Assembly (NCBI RefSeq): GCF_016756595.1
Contig: NZ_AP023257.1
Span: 3,054,001 to 3,118,000, forward strand
Direction of reading: 5' to 3'
DNA from: Mesorhizobium sp. L-2-11
Lineage (GTDB): Bacteria > Pseudomonadota > Alphaproteobacteria > Rhizobiales > Rhizobiaceae
DNA: 64,000 nucleotides
This document shows, in pieces, positions 36,012 to 45,263 of this stretch. Every line of letters begins with the position of its first letter. Position 1 is the stretch's first letter. Below the pieces are notes generated by a model. It was not told where the DNA came from, ran no database searches, and was given only the letters and a program-made list of their open reading frames with translations. A program made the position numbers and the translations under genes.

Positions 36012-36296
36012 TTAGCCGTAGTGCCAGTGAGGCTTTGGCTCGGTGCCGGTGAACATCACGCCGATGCGGTCCTCGCGGCGCCAGCGGACCACTGCCTTGT
36101 AGGCGATGCCGTCGGTCGGCACATAGAGCAGGAACTCTTCGGGCACGCGGGCGTCGATCGAGACCTTCAGTTCGGCGCCGCCGTCATGCATGTTGCGCAG
36201 CGTGCACGTGACCTCGGACCTGGTCATGCCGGTCAGGATCGTCGCGCCCTTGAAGACGCGCTGCCTGCGTTTGTCCCGGTTTTCGTCTTCAGCCAT
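36012..36296 (-). CDS. PilZ domain protein
   Basis: A 94-residue single-domain PilZ protein. The N-terminal arginine cluster [14 protein letters not shown] corresponds to the RxxxR cyclic di-GMP motif, and [13 protein letters not shown] to the D/NxSxxG motif, here with H-D-G-G in place of S-x-x-G. The end is [18 protein letters not shown]. It probably binds cyclic di-GMP, although the second motif is divergent, so binding is not certain. It is a single gene; the diguanylate cyclase at 9058 is one possible source of the signal. Confidence 0.88.
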   Translation of the reverse strand: MAEDENRDKRRQRVFKGATILTGMTRSEVTCTLRNMHDGGAELKVSIDARVPEEFLLYVPTDGIAYKAVVRWRREDRIGVMFTGTEPKPHWHYG

Positions 36297-36404
36297 CGCG
36301 CATAATCCCTGGTGCGATCGGCAGGATAATTAGGCCCGCCTGATAAACATAGCGTTATCGTCGCGCAGAAAAGGACGCAAAGGGCTCCAGAAGAAGGTGG
36401 TCAG

Positions 36405-36440
36405 ATTGAAAAACGGCGCCGCGAGCGAGCGGCGCCGTTT
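36405..36440 (-). terminator. Terminator of the BA14K gene
   Basis: AAACGGCGCCGC (36411-36422) and GCGGCGCCGTTT (36429-36440) are perfect 12-base arms with a six-base loop; on the minus strand the stem runs into GTTTTTCAA. It lies 20 bases after the BA14K stop. Confidence 0.85.
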
Positions 36441-36460
36441 GAGTTCATCGATCGCACCAC

Positions 36461-37024
36461 TCAGCTAAAGGGCGACCAGCACTGCTGGCGCGGACCGCCA
36501 TAGGGCTGGAACGTGTTGTCCCAGGCGCGATAGGACCGGTAGCGGTCGTAGCACCAGCGGACATGGGCGCTGGAAAGTCGTTCCGTGCGATACTGACGCC
36601 GAGGCGGGTAGTAGCGCGGCTCGTAATAGCTCGGCCCACTGTAATAGTTGTAGGCGGGCAGCCCGAGACCCAAGCCGAAATAGATCGCGGAATCGTTGAA
36701 GTGACGGCGGTGATGACGACGGTGGCGCCAGCGCCGGTCGTCATGATCACGCCATCTCCATTCGTCGCGACCGCGCCATCTCCGATCATCGCCACCGCGC
36801 CACTCTCGCGCGCCGTGCCGATTGCGCCAGCGCCATTCGCTCCGCCTGTCGTTGCCGCCGGCCCAGCTTTCGCGGACAGGCACAATCTCGGGGGCGACGG
36901 CGTTGGCCGGCATCGGCAGCGCGGGTTTGGCAATTGGCCCGGCGAACGCGGGGGCCGACAGGCCGGCCAGCAGACCCAGAGCCAGCAGCCCGGATCTGAC
37001 AGAAAAAGAAAAGAGCGGGTTCAT
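36461..37024 (-). CDS. BA14K family protein
   Basis: A 187-residue secreted protein. Signal peptide at residues 1-28 (ending APAFAGP). The central part (about 55-105) is extremely rich in Arg, Trp, His and Asp. The C-terminus holds the BA14K motif: [20 protein letters not shown] and QQCWSPFS, with its two conserved cysteines. BA14K is an immunoreactive, lectin-like Brucella protein, and homologues are common in rhizobia. ATG 37024 follows GGAGAG. A terminator hairpin follows the gene. Confidence 0.88.
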   Translation of the reverse strand: MNPLFSFSVRSGLLALGLLAGLSAPAFAGPIAKPALPMPANAVAPEIVPVRESWAGGNDRRSEWRWRNRHGAREWRGGDDRRWRGRDEWRWRDHDDRRWRHRRHHRRHFNDSAIYFGLGLGLPAYNYYSGPSYYEPRYYPPRRQYRTERLSSAHVRWCYDRYRSYRAWDNTFQPYGGPRQQCWSPFS

Positions 37025-37181
37025 TGCACTCTCCAAGAGATCAGGCCCCACGCCCGGCGAGGAAGAATGTCATTCATGCAGCTTCGCGCCTGAACGGAGG
37101 ATGAACGGAAAGGTTTCGTCAACCATGGCGGGCAGGGCGGGCCCTTGTTTTCGGCCGCGCTTGTGGGCAAAGGTCACCGCC

Positions 37182-38294
37182 ATGTCGCTGCGCCTCGCTA
37201 CCTTCAATGTCGAAAACCTGATGAACAGGTTCGATTTTTCCGGATACCGCAACCAGCTCAACGAAGATCGCACGCTGGCGCTCTTCGACATCCAGAGCGA
37301 GGCCGAATACAAGATGCTGGAGCAGGCGCGGGCGATCGCGCAATCAGACGATACGCGGCAGCTGACGGCATTGGCCATCGCCGCCACCCGCGCCGACATC
37401 ATCTGCATGCAGGAGGTCGACAATATCGAGGCGCTGAAGGCTTTCGAACACGGCTATCTGTTCAAGATGGTCGGGCATGGCTACCGCCAGAAATACACCA
37501 CCGCCGGCAACGATTCGCGCGGCATCGACGTCGCCGTGATGATGCGCAACGAGACCGCGCAGGGCCAGCCGATCGAATTCGTGCGCATGACAAGCCACGC
37601 CTATGTCACGTTCGAGCAGTTCGGCCTGCACACGCCGGAGCTGGCAACGTTCGGGCATCAGGCCAACCATCGCATCTTCCGGCGCGACTGCCTGGAAATC
37701 GACCTTACCGTCGGCGGCGTGCCGCTGACACTCTATCTGGTGCATTTCAAGTCGATGGGCTCGCCGCGCAACGGCCTCGACGGGCGCCAGGCGACGATGC
37801 CGCTGCGCATGGCCGAGGCGCAAGCGGTGCGCCGGATCATCGAGGAGCGTTTCGGTGGGGATCACGCCGCCGACAATTACTGGGCGATCTGCGGCGACAT
37901 GAACGACTATCGGCAGCGCGTAAAAATCTCCGGCGACACCTTTGACGGCTACCGCTTCGAGGTGATCGACGAGAGCCAGTCCTGCCTCAACGTGCTCACC
38001 GCCGGCGGCTTTTGCGAGAATGCGGTCGAGCGGCGCCCGGAGATGGACCGTTGGACCTTATACCATACGCGCGGACCGCAAGAGCGGCATCTCTGCCAGC
38101 TCGACTACATCCTGTTGTCGAAGGCATTGGCGGCCAGGAACGCGACCGCCGTTCCCGACATCATCCGCAACGGCCAGCCCTGGCGCACGATTTTTCCGGC
38201 AGGCCAGGAGGTGGACCGGTTTCCGCGTTGCGGCTGGGACCGGCCGAAGGCGTCGGATCATTGTCCGGTGGCGATCACCCTTGAAACGGCCTGA
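37182..38294 (+). CDS. Endonuclease/exonuclease/phosphatase-fold protein
   Basis: A 370-residue protein of the DNase I-like fold. The metal-binding and catalytic stretches are LRLATFNVENL, DIICMQEVDNIEAL, YLVHFKSMGSPRNG, ICGDMNDYRQ (Asp-Met-Asn) and the terminal ASDHCPVAI with Ser-Asp-His. It has no signal peptide, so a cytoplasmic role is likely. The substrate (nucleic acid, lipid or sugar phosphate) cannot be assigned. It begins at ATG 37182. The NUDIX-like gene follows after 12 bases, suggesting a two-gene unit. Confidence 0.9.
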   Translation: MSLRLATFNVENLMNRFDFSGYRNQLNEDRTLALFDIQSEAEYKMLEQARAIAQSDDTRQLTALAIAATRADIICMQEVDNIEALKAFEHGYLFKMVGHGYRQKYTTAGNDSRGIDVAVMMRNETAQGQPIEFVRMTSHAYVTFEQFGLHTPELATFGHQANHRIFRRDCLEIDLTVGGVPLTLYLVHFKSMGSPRNGLDGRQATMPLRMAEAQAVRRIIEERFGGDHAADNYWAICGDMNDYRQRVKISGDTFDGYRFEVIDESQSCLNVLTAGGFCENAVERRPEMDRWTLYHTRGPQERHLCQLDYILLSKALAARNATAVPDIIRNGQPWRTIFPAGQEVDRFPRCGWDRPKASDHCPVAITLETA

Positions 38295-38306
38295 GGATCG
38301 TTTTCG

Positions 38307-39035
38307 TTGAGCTTCGACCTGCCGCGCAACATCATCCTGCCGGTCGACGCCGTCGACGTCAGGCTCGACCCCGGCCCGCATCCGTTCGAGCGCGACAATG
38401 CGCAGGCGATCGCCGAGAATTGGCGGCGCGAGACCGCAGCCAACCCGGCGCTGTTCGACGGCACCGTGGTGCTGCTTTCGGCGCTCCGCTATCGCGACAA
38501 CAGCCTCGTCGGCCGCTGCCATGCGGTGCGCTACTCGACCTTCATGCTTTGGCGCGGCAATCGCCAGGTGGCTGGGGCCGAGCACGCCTATGCCCATGCC
38601 ATGCTGGTCGCCGGCGACAATGCGCTGGTGGCGATCCGCATGGCATCGCACACGGTCAATGCCGGGCGTGTCTACTTCGCCGCCGGCTCGTTCGAGCCAA
38701 CCGATTTCCGCGACGGCCTTGTCGATGTCGACTTCAACATGATCCGCGAAGTGCGGGAAGAAACCGGCCTCGACCTTGCCGGCGCGACACGCGGCAGGCG
38801 CTACTATGCCCTGTCGACGGCAACCGGCACGGTGATCTTTCGCCGCTATCGCGAGACGGCATCCGCCGACGAGGTCGCGCAGCGCATCAGAACCTTTGTC
38901 GCCGCCGAGGCAGAGCCGGAAATCGAAGGGCCGGTCGTCATCCGCAACGCCGATGACCTGCCGGACGGGCTGATGCCGCATATGAAGCCACTGATCGAGT
39001 GGCATTTTGCCGACAAGGCTTTTGGTGACATCTGA
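38307..39035 (+). CDS. NUDIX hydrolase-like protein with a divergent Nudix box
   Basis: A 242-residue protein with the core REVREETGLDL of the Nudix box (GX5EX7REUXEEXGU). The upstream part is not canonical: the expected Gly and Glu positions, 14 and 8 residues before that Arg, are Asp and Val. The glutamates of REVREE that bind metal are intact. The N-terminal 110 residues are an unassigned domain (DPGPHPFERDNAQAIAENW). Related proteins in rhizobia are annotated as NUDIX hydrolases. It starts with TTG 38307, 12 bases after the preceding gene, behind GAGGATCG. Confidence 0.8.
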   Translation: MSFDLPRNIILPVDAVDVRLDPGPHPFERDNAQAIAENWRRETAANPALFDGTVVLLSALRYRDNSLVGRCHAVRYSTFMLWRGNRQVAGAEHAYAHAMLVAGDNALVAIRMASHTVNAGRVYFAAGSFEPTDFRDGLVDVDFNMIREVREETGLDLAGATRGRRYYALSTATGTVIFRRYRETASADEVAQRIRTFVAAEAEPEIEGPVVIRNADDLPDGLMPHMKPLIEWHFADKAFGDI

Positions 39036-39057
39036 AGGCGGCGCACGCTGCGCCGCG

Positions 39058-40275
39058 CTATTCATGCCTCAGCGCCTCGATCGGATCGAGCCGCGCGCCG
39101 CGCAGCGCCGGGAAGAAGCCGAACACCATGCCGATCAGCGCCGAGAATCCGACGGCGAGCAGGATGACCGCCGGGCTTGGCGCGAACGGGATGGCCAGCG
39201 TCAGCGCGGCGAGGCCGGCCAGCGCCAGGCCGATCAGGATGCCGATGATACCGCCGAGCAGCGACAGCACGGTGGCCTCGACGAGGAACTGGATGAGGAT
39301 GTGCCTTTCATGCGCGCCGATGGCCAGCCTTATGCCGATCTCGCGGGTGCGCTCGGTGACCGACACCAGCATGATGTTCATGATGCCGATGCCGCCGACC
39401 AACAGGCTGACGCCGGCGACCGCTCCCAGCATGCCGGTCATCGTCGTGGTGGCGCTCGCCATGGCGTCGGCGATCTGGGTCATGTCGCGTATCGAGAAGT
39501 CGTCGTCGCGGTCCGGCGGGATGCGGCGGGCATCGCGCAAAATGTCCTCGACGCGCGGCAGCAGATCGGTGGTCGGCGTCCTGTCGTCGGCGGCGACGTA
39601 GATCGAGTCGATGTCGCGGTTGCCGGCGATGCGGCGCTGGTAGGCGGCGAGCGGCATCAGCACGATATTGTCCTGGTCCTGGCCGAAGCCGGTATAGCCC
39701 TTCGGCTCGAGCAGGCCGATGATCTTGCACGAGGTGCGGTTGACGCGAATGATCTCGCCTTCGGGGTCGCCGGCGCCGAAGAACTGCTGGCGCACGGTTT
39801 CGCCGATCAGGCAGACGCCGGTGCCCGAGCGGATTTCCGAATCGCTGAACGGGCGGCCCGAGACCAGCTTCCAGTCGCGCGCATCGAGATAGGCGCTGCC
39901 GGTGCCGGTGACACCCGACGTCAGGCTTTCGGTGCCGAAGATGACGCGGACCTGCTTTTGCGAGGCGGGCGAGATGGCGCGCGCGCCGCTCAAATGTGCG
40001 ACGAGCGCGGCAAGTTCCTTGCTGCCGAGCGGACGTGTGGCCTGGTCGAGCCCTCCCGGTCCGCCGGGCCCGGCCGGGCGGCCGGGGCGGACAACGAGCA
40101 AATTGCTGCCGAGCTTGGAAATGTCGGCCTTGACCTTTTCGGTGGTGCCCGAGCCGATGGTGAGCATGGCGATGACGGCGGCAACGCCGATGACGATGCC
40201 GAGCAGCGTCAGAAACGAGCGCAGCACGTTGCGGCGCACCGAAAGCAGCGAGAGACGGACGGTTTCCCAGATCAT
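39058..40275 (-). CDS. MacB-like ABC transporter permease
   Basis: A 405-residue permease of the MacB/LolCE type. One N-terminal membrane segment (RSFLTLLGIVIGVAAVIAML), a large periplasmic domain, and three C-terminal segments (LGAVAGVSLLVGGIGIMNIM, LSLLGGIIGILIGLALAGLA, VILLAVGFSALIGMVFGFFP). The conserved end is PALRGARLDPIEALRHE. The ATPase, fused to the permease in E. coli MacB, is a separate gene here. Together with the adaptor it should form a MacAB-type tripartite exporter of peptides, siderophores or drugs. Confidence 0.93.
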   Translation of the reverse strand: MIWETVRLSLLSVRRNVLRSFLTLLGIVIGVAAVIAMLTIGSGTTEKVKADISKLGSNLLVVRPGRPAGPGGPGGLDQATRPLGSKELAALVAHLSGARAISPASQKQVRVIFGTESLTSGVTGTGSAYLDARDWKLVSGRPFSDSEIRSGTGVCLIGETVRQQFFGAGDPEGEIIRVNRTSCKIIGLLEPKGYTGFGQDQDNIVLMPLAAYQRRIAGNRDIDSIYVAADDRTPTTDLLPRVEDILRDARRIPPDRDDDFSIRDMTQIADAMASATTTMTGMLGAVAGVSLLVGGIGIMNIMLVSVTERTREIGIRLAIGAHERHILIQFLVEATVLSLLGGIIGILIGLALAGLAALTLAIPFAPSPAVILLAVGFSALIGMVFGFFPALRGARLDPIEALRHE

Positions 40276-40277
40276 GG

Positions 40278-40970
40278 TTACACCACCTCGAGGTTGACAG
40301 CGTCGGAGGCGACGTGGCCGTCGAGGAAGCGGATCGTGCGCTCGGCATAGGCAGCGACATCGGCCTCGTGTGTGACCATGGCGATGGTCAGGCCAAGCTC
40401 GGTGTTCAGCCGCGTCAGGAGCTCCATGATCTCGTGCGTGCGTGCGGTGTCGAGATTGCCGGTCGGTTCGTCGGCGACGAGCAGGGTCGGCCTGGTGACG
40501 ATGGCGCGTGCGATCGCCACGCGCTGCTGCTGGCCGCCGGAGAGCTCGGCCGGCGTGTGGTGCTCGCGGCCGACAAGGCCGACCTCGGCCAGCGCCTTCA
40601 TGGAGAGGTCATGACGCTCGCGGGCGGCGACGCCGCGATAGATCAGCGGCAGTTCGACATTCTCCACCGCGGTGGTGCGCGGCAGGAGATTGTAGCCCTG
40701 GAAGACGAAGCCGACATAGAGATTGCGCAGCATGGCGCGGCGGTTGCGGTCGAGACGGCCAGCATCCATGCCGATGAAGCTGTAGGTTCCGGCCGTCGGT
40801 GTGTCGAGGCAGCCGATGATGTTCATCGCCGTCGATTTGCCCGATCCGGACGGACCCATGATGGCGACGAATTCACCGCTGCGGATGGCGAGATCGACGC
40901 CAGCCAGCGCATGGACCGTGGCTTCGCCCTGGCCATAGCTTTTCCAGACCTTGTCGAAGCTGATGAGCAT
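40278..40970 (-). CDS. MacB-like ABC transporter ATP-binding subunit
   Basis: A 230-residue ATPase: Walker [21 protein letters not shown], signature [19 protein letters not shown], Walker [13 protein letters not shown], and the H-loop in [17 protein letters not shown]. It belongs to the LolD/MacB group. I chose ATG 40970 (MLISFDKV), which follows the adaptor stop by four bases; the longer frame would run into the adaptor gene. The permease starts two bases after its stop. Confidence 0.94.
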   Translation of the reverse strand: MLISFDKVWKSYGQGEATVHALAGVDLAIRSGEFVAIMGPSGSGKSTAMNIIGCLDTPTAGTYSFIGMDAGRLDRNRRAMLRNLYVGFVFQGYNLLPRTTAVENVELPLIYRGVAARERHDLSMKALAEVGLVGREHHTPAELSGGQQQRVAIARAIVTRPTLLVADEPTGNLDTARTHEIMELLTRLNTELGLTIAMVTHEADVAAYAERTIRFLDGHVASDAVNLEVV

Positions 40971-40974
40971 GACG

Positions 40975-42264
40975 TCAGCTCTGCTGCTGCGCAGTGATGA
41001 TTTGCGCACCTTCTGCAAGACCGGAGGTGATCTCGGTCAGCTCGCCGTCGGTGGAGCCGACTTTGACGTTGACCGGCCGAGGCCGGCCATTCTCCAGCAC
41101 GTAGAGCGTGCGCGAGCCGTCGGTGGGCTGCGCCGTCGCCTGGCGCTGGCGGTTGCCACGTGGACGGCCCATACGGCCGGTGAACAGGTCGCTCAGGCTC
41201 CACGCTCGGGCAGTAGAGGCCGCCGGCCGGTAACGGAAAGCTGTCGACGGCACGGTGAGCACGCCCCTGGCCTGCCTGGTGACGACCGAGACGGTGGCAG
41301 TCATGCCGGGCCGCAACAGAAGCTCGTTGTTGTCGACCTCGAAGCGCGCGTCGTAGGTGACGACGCCGTCGGTGGTGACCGAGGCATAGGAAATGTCGCG
41401 GATCTCGGCATCGAACGGCCGCTCGGGAAAGGCGTCGACGGTGAAGCGGGCATGCTGGCCGGTCTTGACCGCGCCGATGTCGGCCTCGTCGACCGCCGCC
41501 TTCAACTCCATGTTCCTGAGGTCGGCGGCGATGACGAACAGCACCGGCGCCTGCAGCGAGGAGGCAACCGTCTGGCCGGGATCGACCGAGCGCGTCAGCA
41601 CGATGCCGTCGATGGGCGCATAGATGGTGCTTTTGGCGAAGTCGGTCTGCTGCGCCTTGAGATCGGCATTGGCGATGGCCAGGCTGGCTTTGGCGCTGTC
41701 GAGCGCTGCCTTGGAGCGGTCGCGTGTCGCTGTCGCCGCTTCAAGCGACTGGTCCGTCGCCATGCCGCGCTTGGTGAGCGCCGCGGCGCGCACAAGCGCC
41801 CGTTCGTTTTCGCTGAGGGTCACGGTGGCGGTTTCGACATTGGCGGCCGCCGCCTTGGCGGAAGCCTCGGCGCGCTCGATCTGCACCTCCAGCTTGGCCG
41901 TATCGAGCGCCGCCAGCACATCGCCCTTCTTCACCTGCTGGTTCTCGTTGACCGCGACCGAGCGGACGACGCCGGACAGTTCGCTCGAAATGTCGACCTG
42001 GGTGAGCGGCTGCAGCGTGCCGGTCGCCGACACTTCGACCGTGAGGTCGGCGACAGCGGCCGGCACAGTGGTATAGTCGATCCTGGCGGGAGACGCCGCA
42101 TACCATTGGTAGCCGGCGAGGCTTGCGGCGACGACGACCAGCACCAGCAGGCCATAAAGCCAGCCGCGACGCCGTTTCTTCTTCAGACCCAGGCGCTCGA
42201 GCCCGAGTGCCGTCTCTATGTCGGAAGTGGATTCCGTCTTTGGCAGATTGACAATCTGGTCCAC
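40975..42264 (-). CDS. MacA-like periplasmic adaptor (HlyD family)
   Basis: A 429-residue adaptor with an N-terminal anchor (WLYGLLVLVVVAASLAGYQW, about residues 35-54), biotinyl-lipoyl-like halves (VDISSELSGVVRSVAVNENQ, and STIYAPIDGIVLTRSVDPGQ), a helical hairpin rich in Ala and Glu, and a barrel. A basic insertion GRMGRPRGNRQRQ near residue 380 is unusual. First gene of the three-gene exporter unit. The upstream 125 bases are AT-rich and shared with the divergent PhzF gene. Confidence 0.93.
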   Translation of the reverse strand: MDQIVNLPKTESTSDIETALGLERLGLKKKRRRGWLYGLLVLVVVAASLAGYQWYAASPARIDYTTVPAAVADLTVEVSATGTLQPLTQVDISSELSGVVRSVAVNENQQVKKGDVLAALDTAKLEVQIERAEASAKAAAANVETATVTLSENERALVRAAALTKRGMATDQSLEAATATRDRSKAALDSAKASLAIANADLKAQQTDFAKSTIYAPIDGIVLTRSVDPGQTVASSLQAPVLFVIAADLRNMELKAAVDEADIGAVKTGQHARFTVDAFPERPFDAEIRDISYASVTTDGVVTYDARFEVDNNELLLRPGMTATVSVVTRQARGVLTVPSTAFRYRPAASTARAWSLSDLFTGRMGRPRGNRQRQATAQPTDGSRTLYVLENGRPRPVNVKVGSTDGELTEITSGLAEGAQIITAQQQS

Positions 42265-42389
42265 GCCGGACCCCTATAATACCAGTGATGTCCCAACCGG
42301 TGCACTGATCAGGCCGAATGGTTCAAATATCAAATTAAATTTCGCCCATGTTTGGGCCCCTGTTGGGATTGAGGCAGAAGGTTTCTACA

Positions 42390-43301
42390 ATGCTGACCCG
42401 GAATTACTTGCTTTACGACGTGTTCACCACCAAGCCGCTGGCCGGCAATCCGCTTGCCGTCGTGCTCGACAGCAAAGGGCTGGATACGGCGGCGATGCAG
42501 GCTATCGCGGGCGAGTTCAACCTGTCCGAAAGCGTTTTCGTGCTGCCGCCTGACAATCCCAAGCACCGCGCCCGCATCCGCATCTTCACGCCCGATTATG
42601 AGATGCCGTTCGCCGGCCATCCGACGGTGGGCGCTGCGATTGCGCTTGCCGAAATGGCTGGCGAGGGCGACACCGCCGGCATCTTCGTCCTGGAGGAGAA
42701 TATCGGCCCGGTGCGCTGCGCCGTCAGCAAGCACGATGGCGCCGCCTTTGCCGAGTTCGACCTGGCCAAACTGCCGGAGCAGCTGGAATTGTCCGCCGAC
42801 CCGGAGGCGATCGGGGCGGCGCTTGGCTTGGGGCCGCACGAAATCGGCTTCGAAAACCACCGCGTCTCGTTCTGGTCGGCCGGCGTGCCCTATGTGACCA
42901 TTCCGGTCGCCGATCTGGAGGCGGCGGCGCGGATAAGACTGGACAACCAGGCGTGGTCGGAACTGGCGCCTCGCAAGAGCGACTGGGCGCTTGCCAGCCC
43001 GTATGTCTATTGCCGCGAGACGGTGAACCACGACAGCGCCTTTCATGTCCGCATGATCGTGCCGGGCAATCCTTCCTATGAAGATCCGGCGACCGGTTCG
43101 GCGGCCGCCGCCTTCGCCGGCGCGATCATGCACTACGACGGCCCGAGGGAGGGTGTTTCACAGCTCTGGATCGAGCAAGGCCTGGAGATGGGCCGGCCTT
43201 CGCGCATTCGCCTCGAACTGAATGTCGAAGGCGGCAAACTGGCCGCCGCCCGCATCGGTGGCCATGCCGTCAAGGTGGCGGAAGGCAAGTTGTTCGTCTG
43301 A
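42390..43301 (+). CDS. PhzF family isomerase/epimerase-like protein
   Basis: A 303-residue protein of the PhzF/diaminopimelate epimerase fold. The start LYDVFTTKPLAGNPLAVVLD, the catalytic-glutamate loop EFNLSESVFV, FTPDYEMPFAGHPTVGAAIA and EDPATGSAAAAFAGAI are the usual motifs. Most such proteins are not in phenazine pathways, and no phenazine genes lie nearby, so the substrate is unknown. I chose ATG 42390 (MLTRNYLLYDVF) over 42348. Confidence 0.92.
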   Translation: MLTRNYLLYDVFTTKPLAGNPLAVVLDSKGLDTAAMQAIAGEFNLSESVFVLPPDNPKHRARIRIFTPDYEMPFAGHPTVGAAIALAEMAGEGDTAGIFVLEENIGPVRCAVSKHDGAAFAEFDLAKLPEQLELSADPEAIGAALGLGPHEIGFENHRVSFWSAGVPYVTIPVADLEAAARIRLDNQAWSELAPRKSDWALASPYVYCRETVNHDSAFHVRMIVPGNPSYEDPATGSAAAAFAGAIMHYDGPREGVSQLWIEQGLEMGRPSRIRLELNVEGGKLAAARIGGHAVKVAEGKLFV

Positions 43302-43406
43302 CGATGTGCGGCACTTCAGCGATTTGTCGGGAAATGAATCCGCCAGGGCTGGACATGGCGGATGGCGGCGGCTATATGCCCGCCGACGCTGGTTTTGCCG
43401 GCGAGT

Positions 43407-43482
<76 letters not shown>

Positions 43483-43595
43483 TTTATTCCGTTGATATTA
43501 CTTGCTTTTTCGCTGCCTGGAAAGCGTGCCGCGAACATAGCGGTTTCCAATCCTGACGGTCGGTTGCCAACTGGCGTTCGGTTCCAGTTGCAGCC

Positions 43596-44126
43596 TCAGC
43601 CTTTGGGCGGCTTGGACACGTCTTCTTCCGACATGGGCTTTTCTTGTCCCTCGCCAATACCGGACTTGTGGGCAAAACTATAGAGAAGGCCTGCTGCGAC
43701 AAGCACCAAAAGCGTGCCGAGTGCCGCCACTTGCCACAGACCGAGCCCGCAGGCCACGCCAATTGCCCCGGACAGCCACATGCCTGCACCGGTGGTCAGC
43801 CCGTGAACCTCGCCTTTCGAAAACAAGATCGTTCCGGCAGCAAGGAACGCGACGCCGGCGGTAACCGCTTCGACAACACGAATCGGATCGACCCTCACGG
43901 AATCCTGCTGAAACATCGGCGCGTGAATGATTTCAATCGTCAGAATACCGAAGGTCGCCGCTGCCACGCAGACTAGGATATGGGTGCGAAGCCCGGCAGG
44001 CCGATTTCGCCATTCGCGTTCGAACCCGATCGCCGCACCGAAGATCGACGCCAGCAGAAGCCTCGCCGCAATAACGGGAAACGGGACGTATGTCGGATGG
44101 CCGAATTCCTGGAGGATCTGCTGCAT
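43596..44126 (-). CDS. MgtC/SapB family membrane protein
   Basis: A 176-residue protein with four or five transmembrane segments and the MgtC signature ARLLLASIFGAAIGFEREWR, GLRTHILVCVAAATFGI and LTTGAGMWLSGAIGVACGLG. MgtC proteins help growth in low Mg and inhibit F1F0 ATP synthase in Salmonella. The C-terminal ACT-like domain of the virulence form is absent; the tail is only short and charged. I preferred ATG 44126 (MQQILQEFG); 44201 would add 25 residues of no family resemblance. Confidence 0.87.
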   Translation of the reverse strand: MQQILQEFGHPTYVPFPVIAARLLLASIFGAAIGFEREWRNRPAGLRTHILVCVAAATFGILTIEIIHAPMFQQDSVRVDPIRVVEAVTAGVAFLAAGTILFSKGEVHGLTTGAGMWLSGAIGVACGLGLWQVAALGTLLVLVAAGLLYSFAHKSGIGEGQEKPMSEEDVSKPPKG

Positions 44127-44228
44127 GCGTAACCCGGGCTGACCGGCCACAACGTGCTCGGGCCGGCCAGGTTCCCAAGGACGCCGTGATCGATCGGCCA
44201 ATCGGTCAAGGTTCCAGGTTGAGGAGAT

Positions 44229-45239
44229 TTACTTCTCTGAAACGCCGGCCTCGGCAAAGCTTGCCATGCGGGCATGGCATTCGAGCGCCGAGCGGACGAT
44301 GTTGACGGCGAGGCAGGCGCCGGAGCCTTCGCCGAGCCGCATGCCGAGATCGAGCAGCGGCGGCAGGCCGAGCGCCTCGAGCAGCCGGCGATGACCGGAT
44401 TCGGCCGAGACATGGGCTGCAAGCGTGTGGGCGAGGCCGGCGGGGTGCAATCTTGCCAGCGGCGCGGCGGCGGCGGTGCAGACGAAGCCGTCGAGTAGCA
44501 CCGGCACGGCTAAACGGCGCGCCGCCAGCGTCGCGCCAAGGATGGCGGCGAGTTCGCGCCCGCCAAGGGCGGCTGCGACCATCAGCGGGTCGGCAAGGGC
44601 TTCGGCGTGGCGCTTGAGGCCGGCCTCGATGGCGGTGATCTTGCGCACCAGGCCGGCATCGTCGACGCCGGTGCCGCGACCGGTCCATTTTTCCGCGCCG
44701 CCGCCGAACAAAGCGGCCGAAATGGCTGCCGCCGGCGTGGTGTTGCCGATGCCCATTTCGCCGAAACAGACGAGGTCGAGGTCTTTCGTCACCGCGCCGT
44801 AGCCGGCCGCAACGGCGGCGAGGAACGCCTCGTCGTCCATCGCCGGCACTTGCGTGAAATCGCTAGTCGGACGGTCGAGGTCGAGCGGAATGACGTCGAG
44901 TTCGGCGCCGGCGATGCGGGCGAGCTGGTTGATGGCGGCGCCGCCACCGGCGAAATTCGCCACCATCTGCACGGTGACCTCCGACGGGAACGCCGACACG
45001 CCCTGCGCGGTGACGCCGTGATTGCCGGCAAAGACCAGGACTTTGACGCGATCGAGCTGCGGTATGTCGCGGCCCTGCCAGCGGGCCAGCCAGGCCGCTA
45101 TGGATTCCAGCCGGCCAAGGCTGCCTTGCGGCTTGGTCAGCGTGTCCTGGCGGCGGGCGACAGCATTTGCCGCGGCGTCGCTGCCGGCAGGCAGATCGAG
45201 GCAGGCGGCGCGCAATTCATCGAGCGATTTGAAAGACAT
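44229..45239 (-). CDS. cobT: Nicotinate-nucleotide--dimethylbenzimidazole phosphoribosyltransferase
   Basis: Makes alpha-ribazole phosphate from dimethylbenzimidazole and nicotinate mononucleotide, for the lower ligand of cobalamin (CobU in Pseudomonas denitrificans naming). The 336-residue protein has TKPQGSLGRLESIAAWLARW, VKVLVFAGNHGVTAQGVSAF, GEMGIGNTTPAAAISAALFG and the conserved glutamate-containing end LDLGMRLGEGSGACLAVNIV. It lies 24 bases after cobV in the same direction, so they are probably co-transcribed. Confidence 0.96.
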   Translation of the reverse strand: MSFKSLDELRAACLDLPAGSDAAANAVARRQDTLTKPQGSLGRLESIAAWLARWQGRDIPQLDRVKVLVFAGNHGVTAQGVSAFPSEVTVQMVANFAGGGAAINQLARIAGAELDVIPLDLDRPTSDFTQVPAMDDEAFLAAVAAGYGAVTKDLDLVCFGEMGIGNTTPAAAISAALFGGGAEKWTGRGTGVDDAGLVRKITAIEAGLKRHAEALADPLMVAAALGGRELAAILGATLAARRLAVPVLLDGFVCTAAAAPLARLHPAGLAHTLAAHVSAESGHRRLLEALGLPPLLDLGMRLGEGSGACLAVNIVRSALECHARMASFAEAGVSEK

Positions 45240-45263
45240 GGGGGAAAAATCTCCGAAACAGAG

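Noticed and set aside
42390-43301. Phenazine biosynthesis gene
   Set aside because: Only the PhzF fold is present; no other phenazine genes lie nearby, and the family is mostly found outside such pathways.
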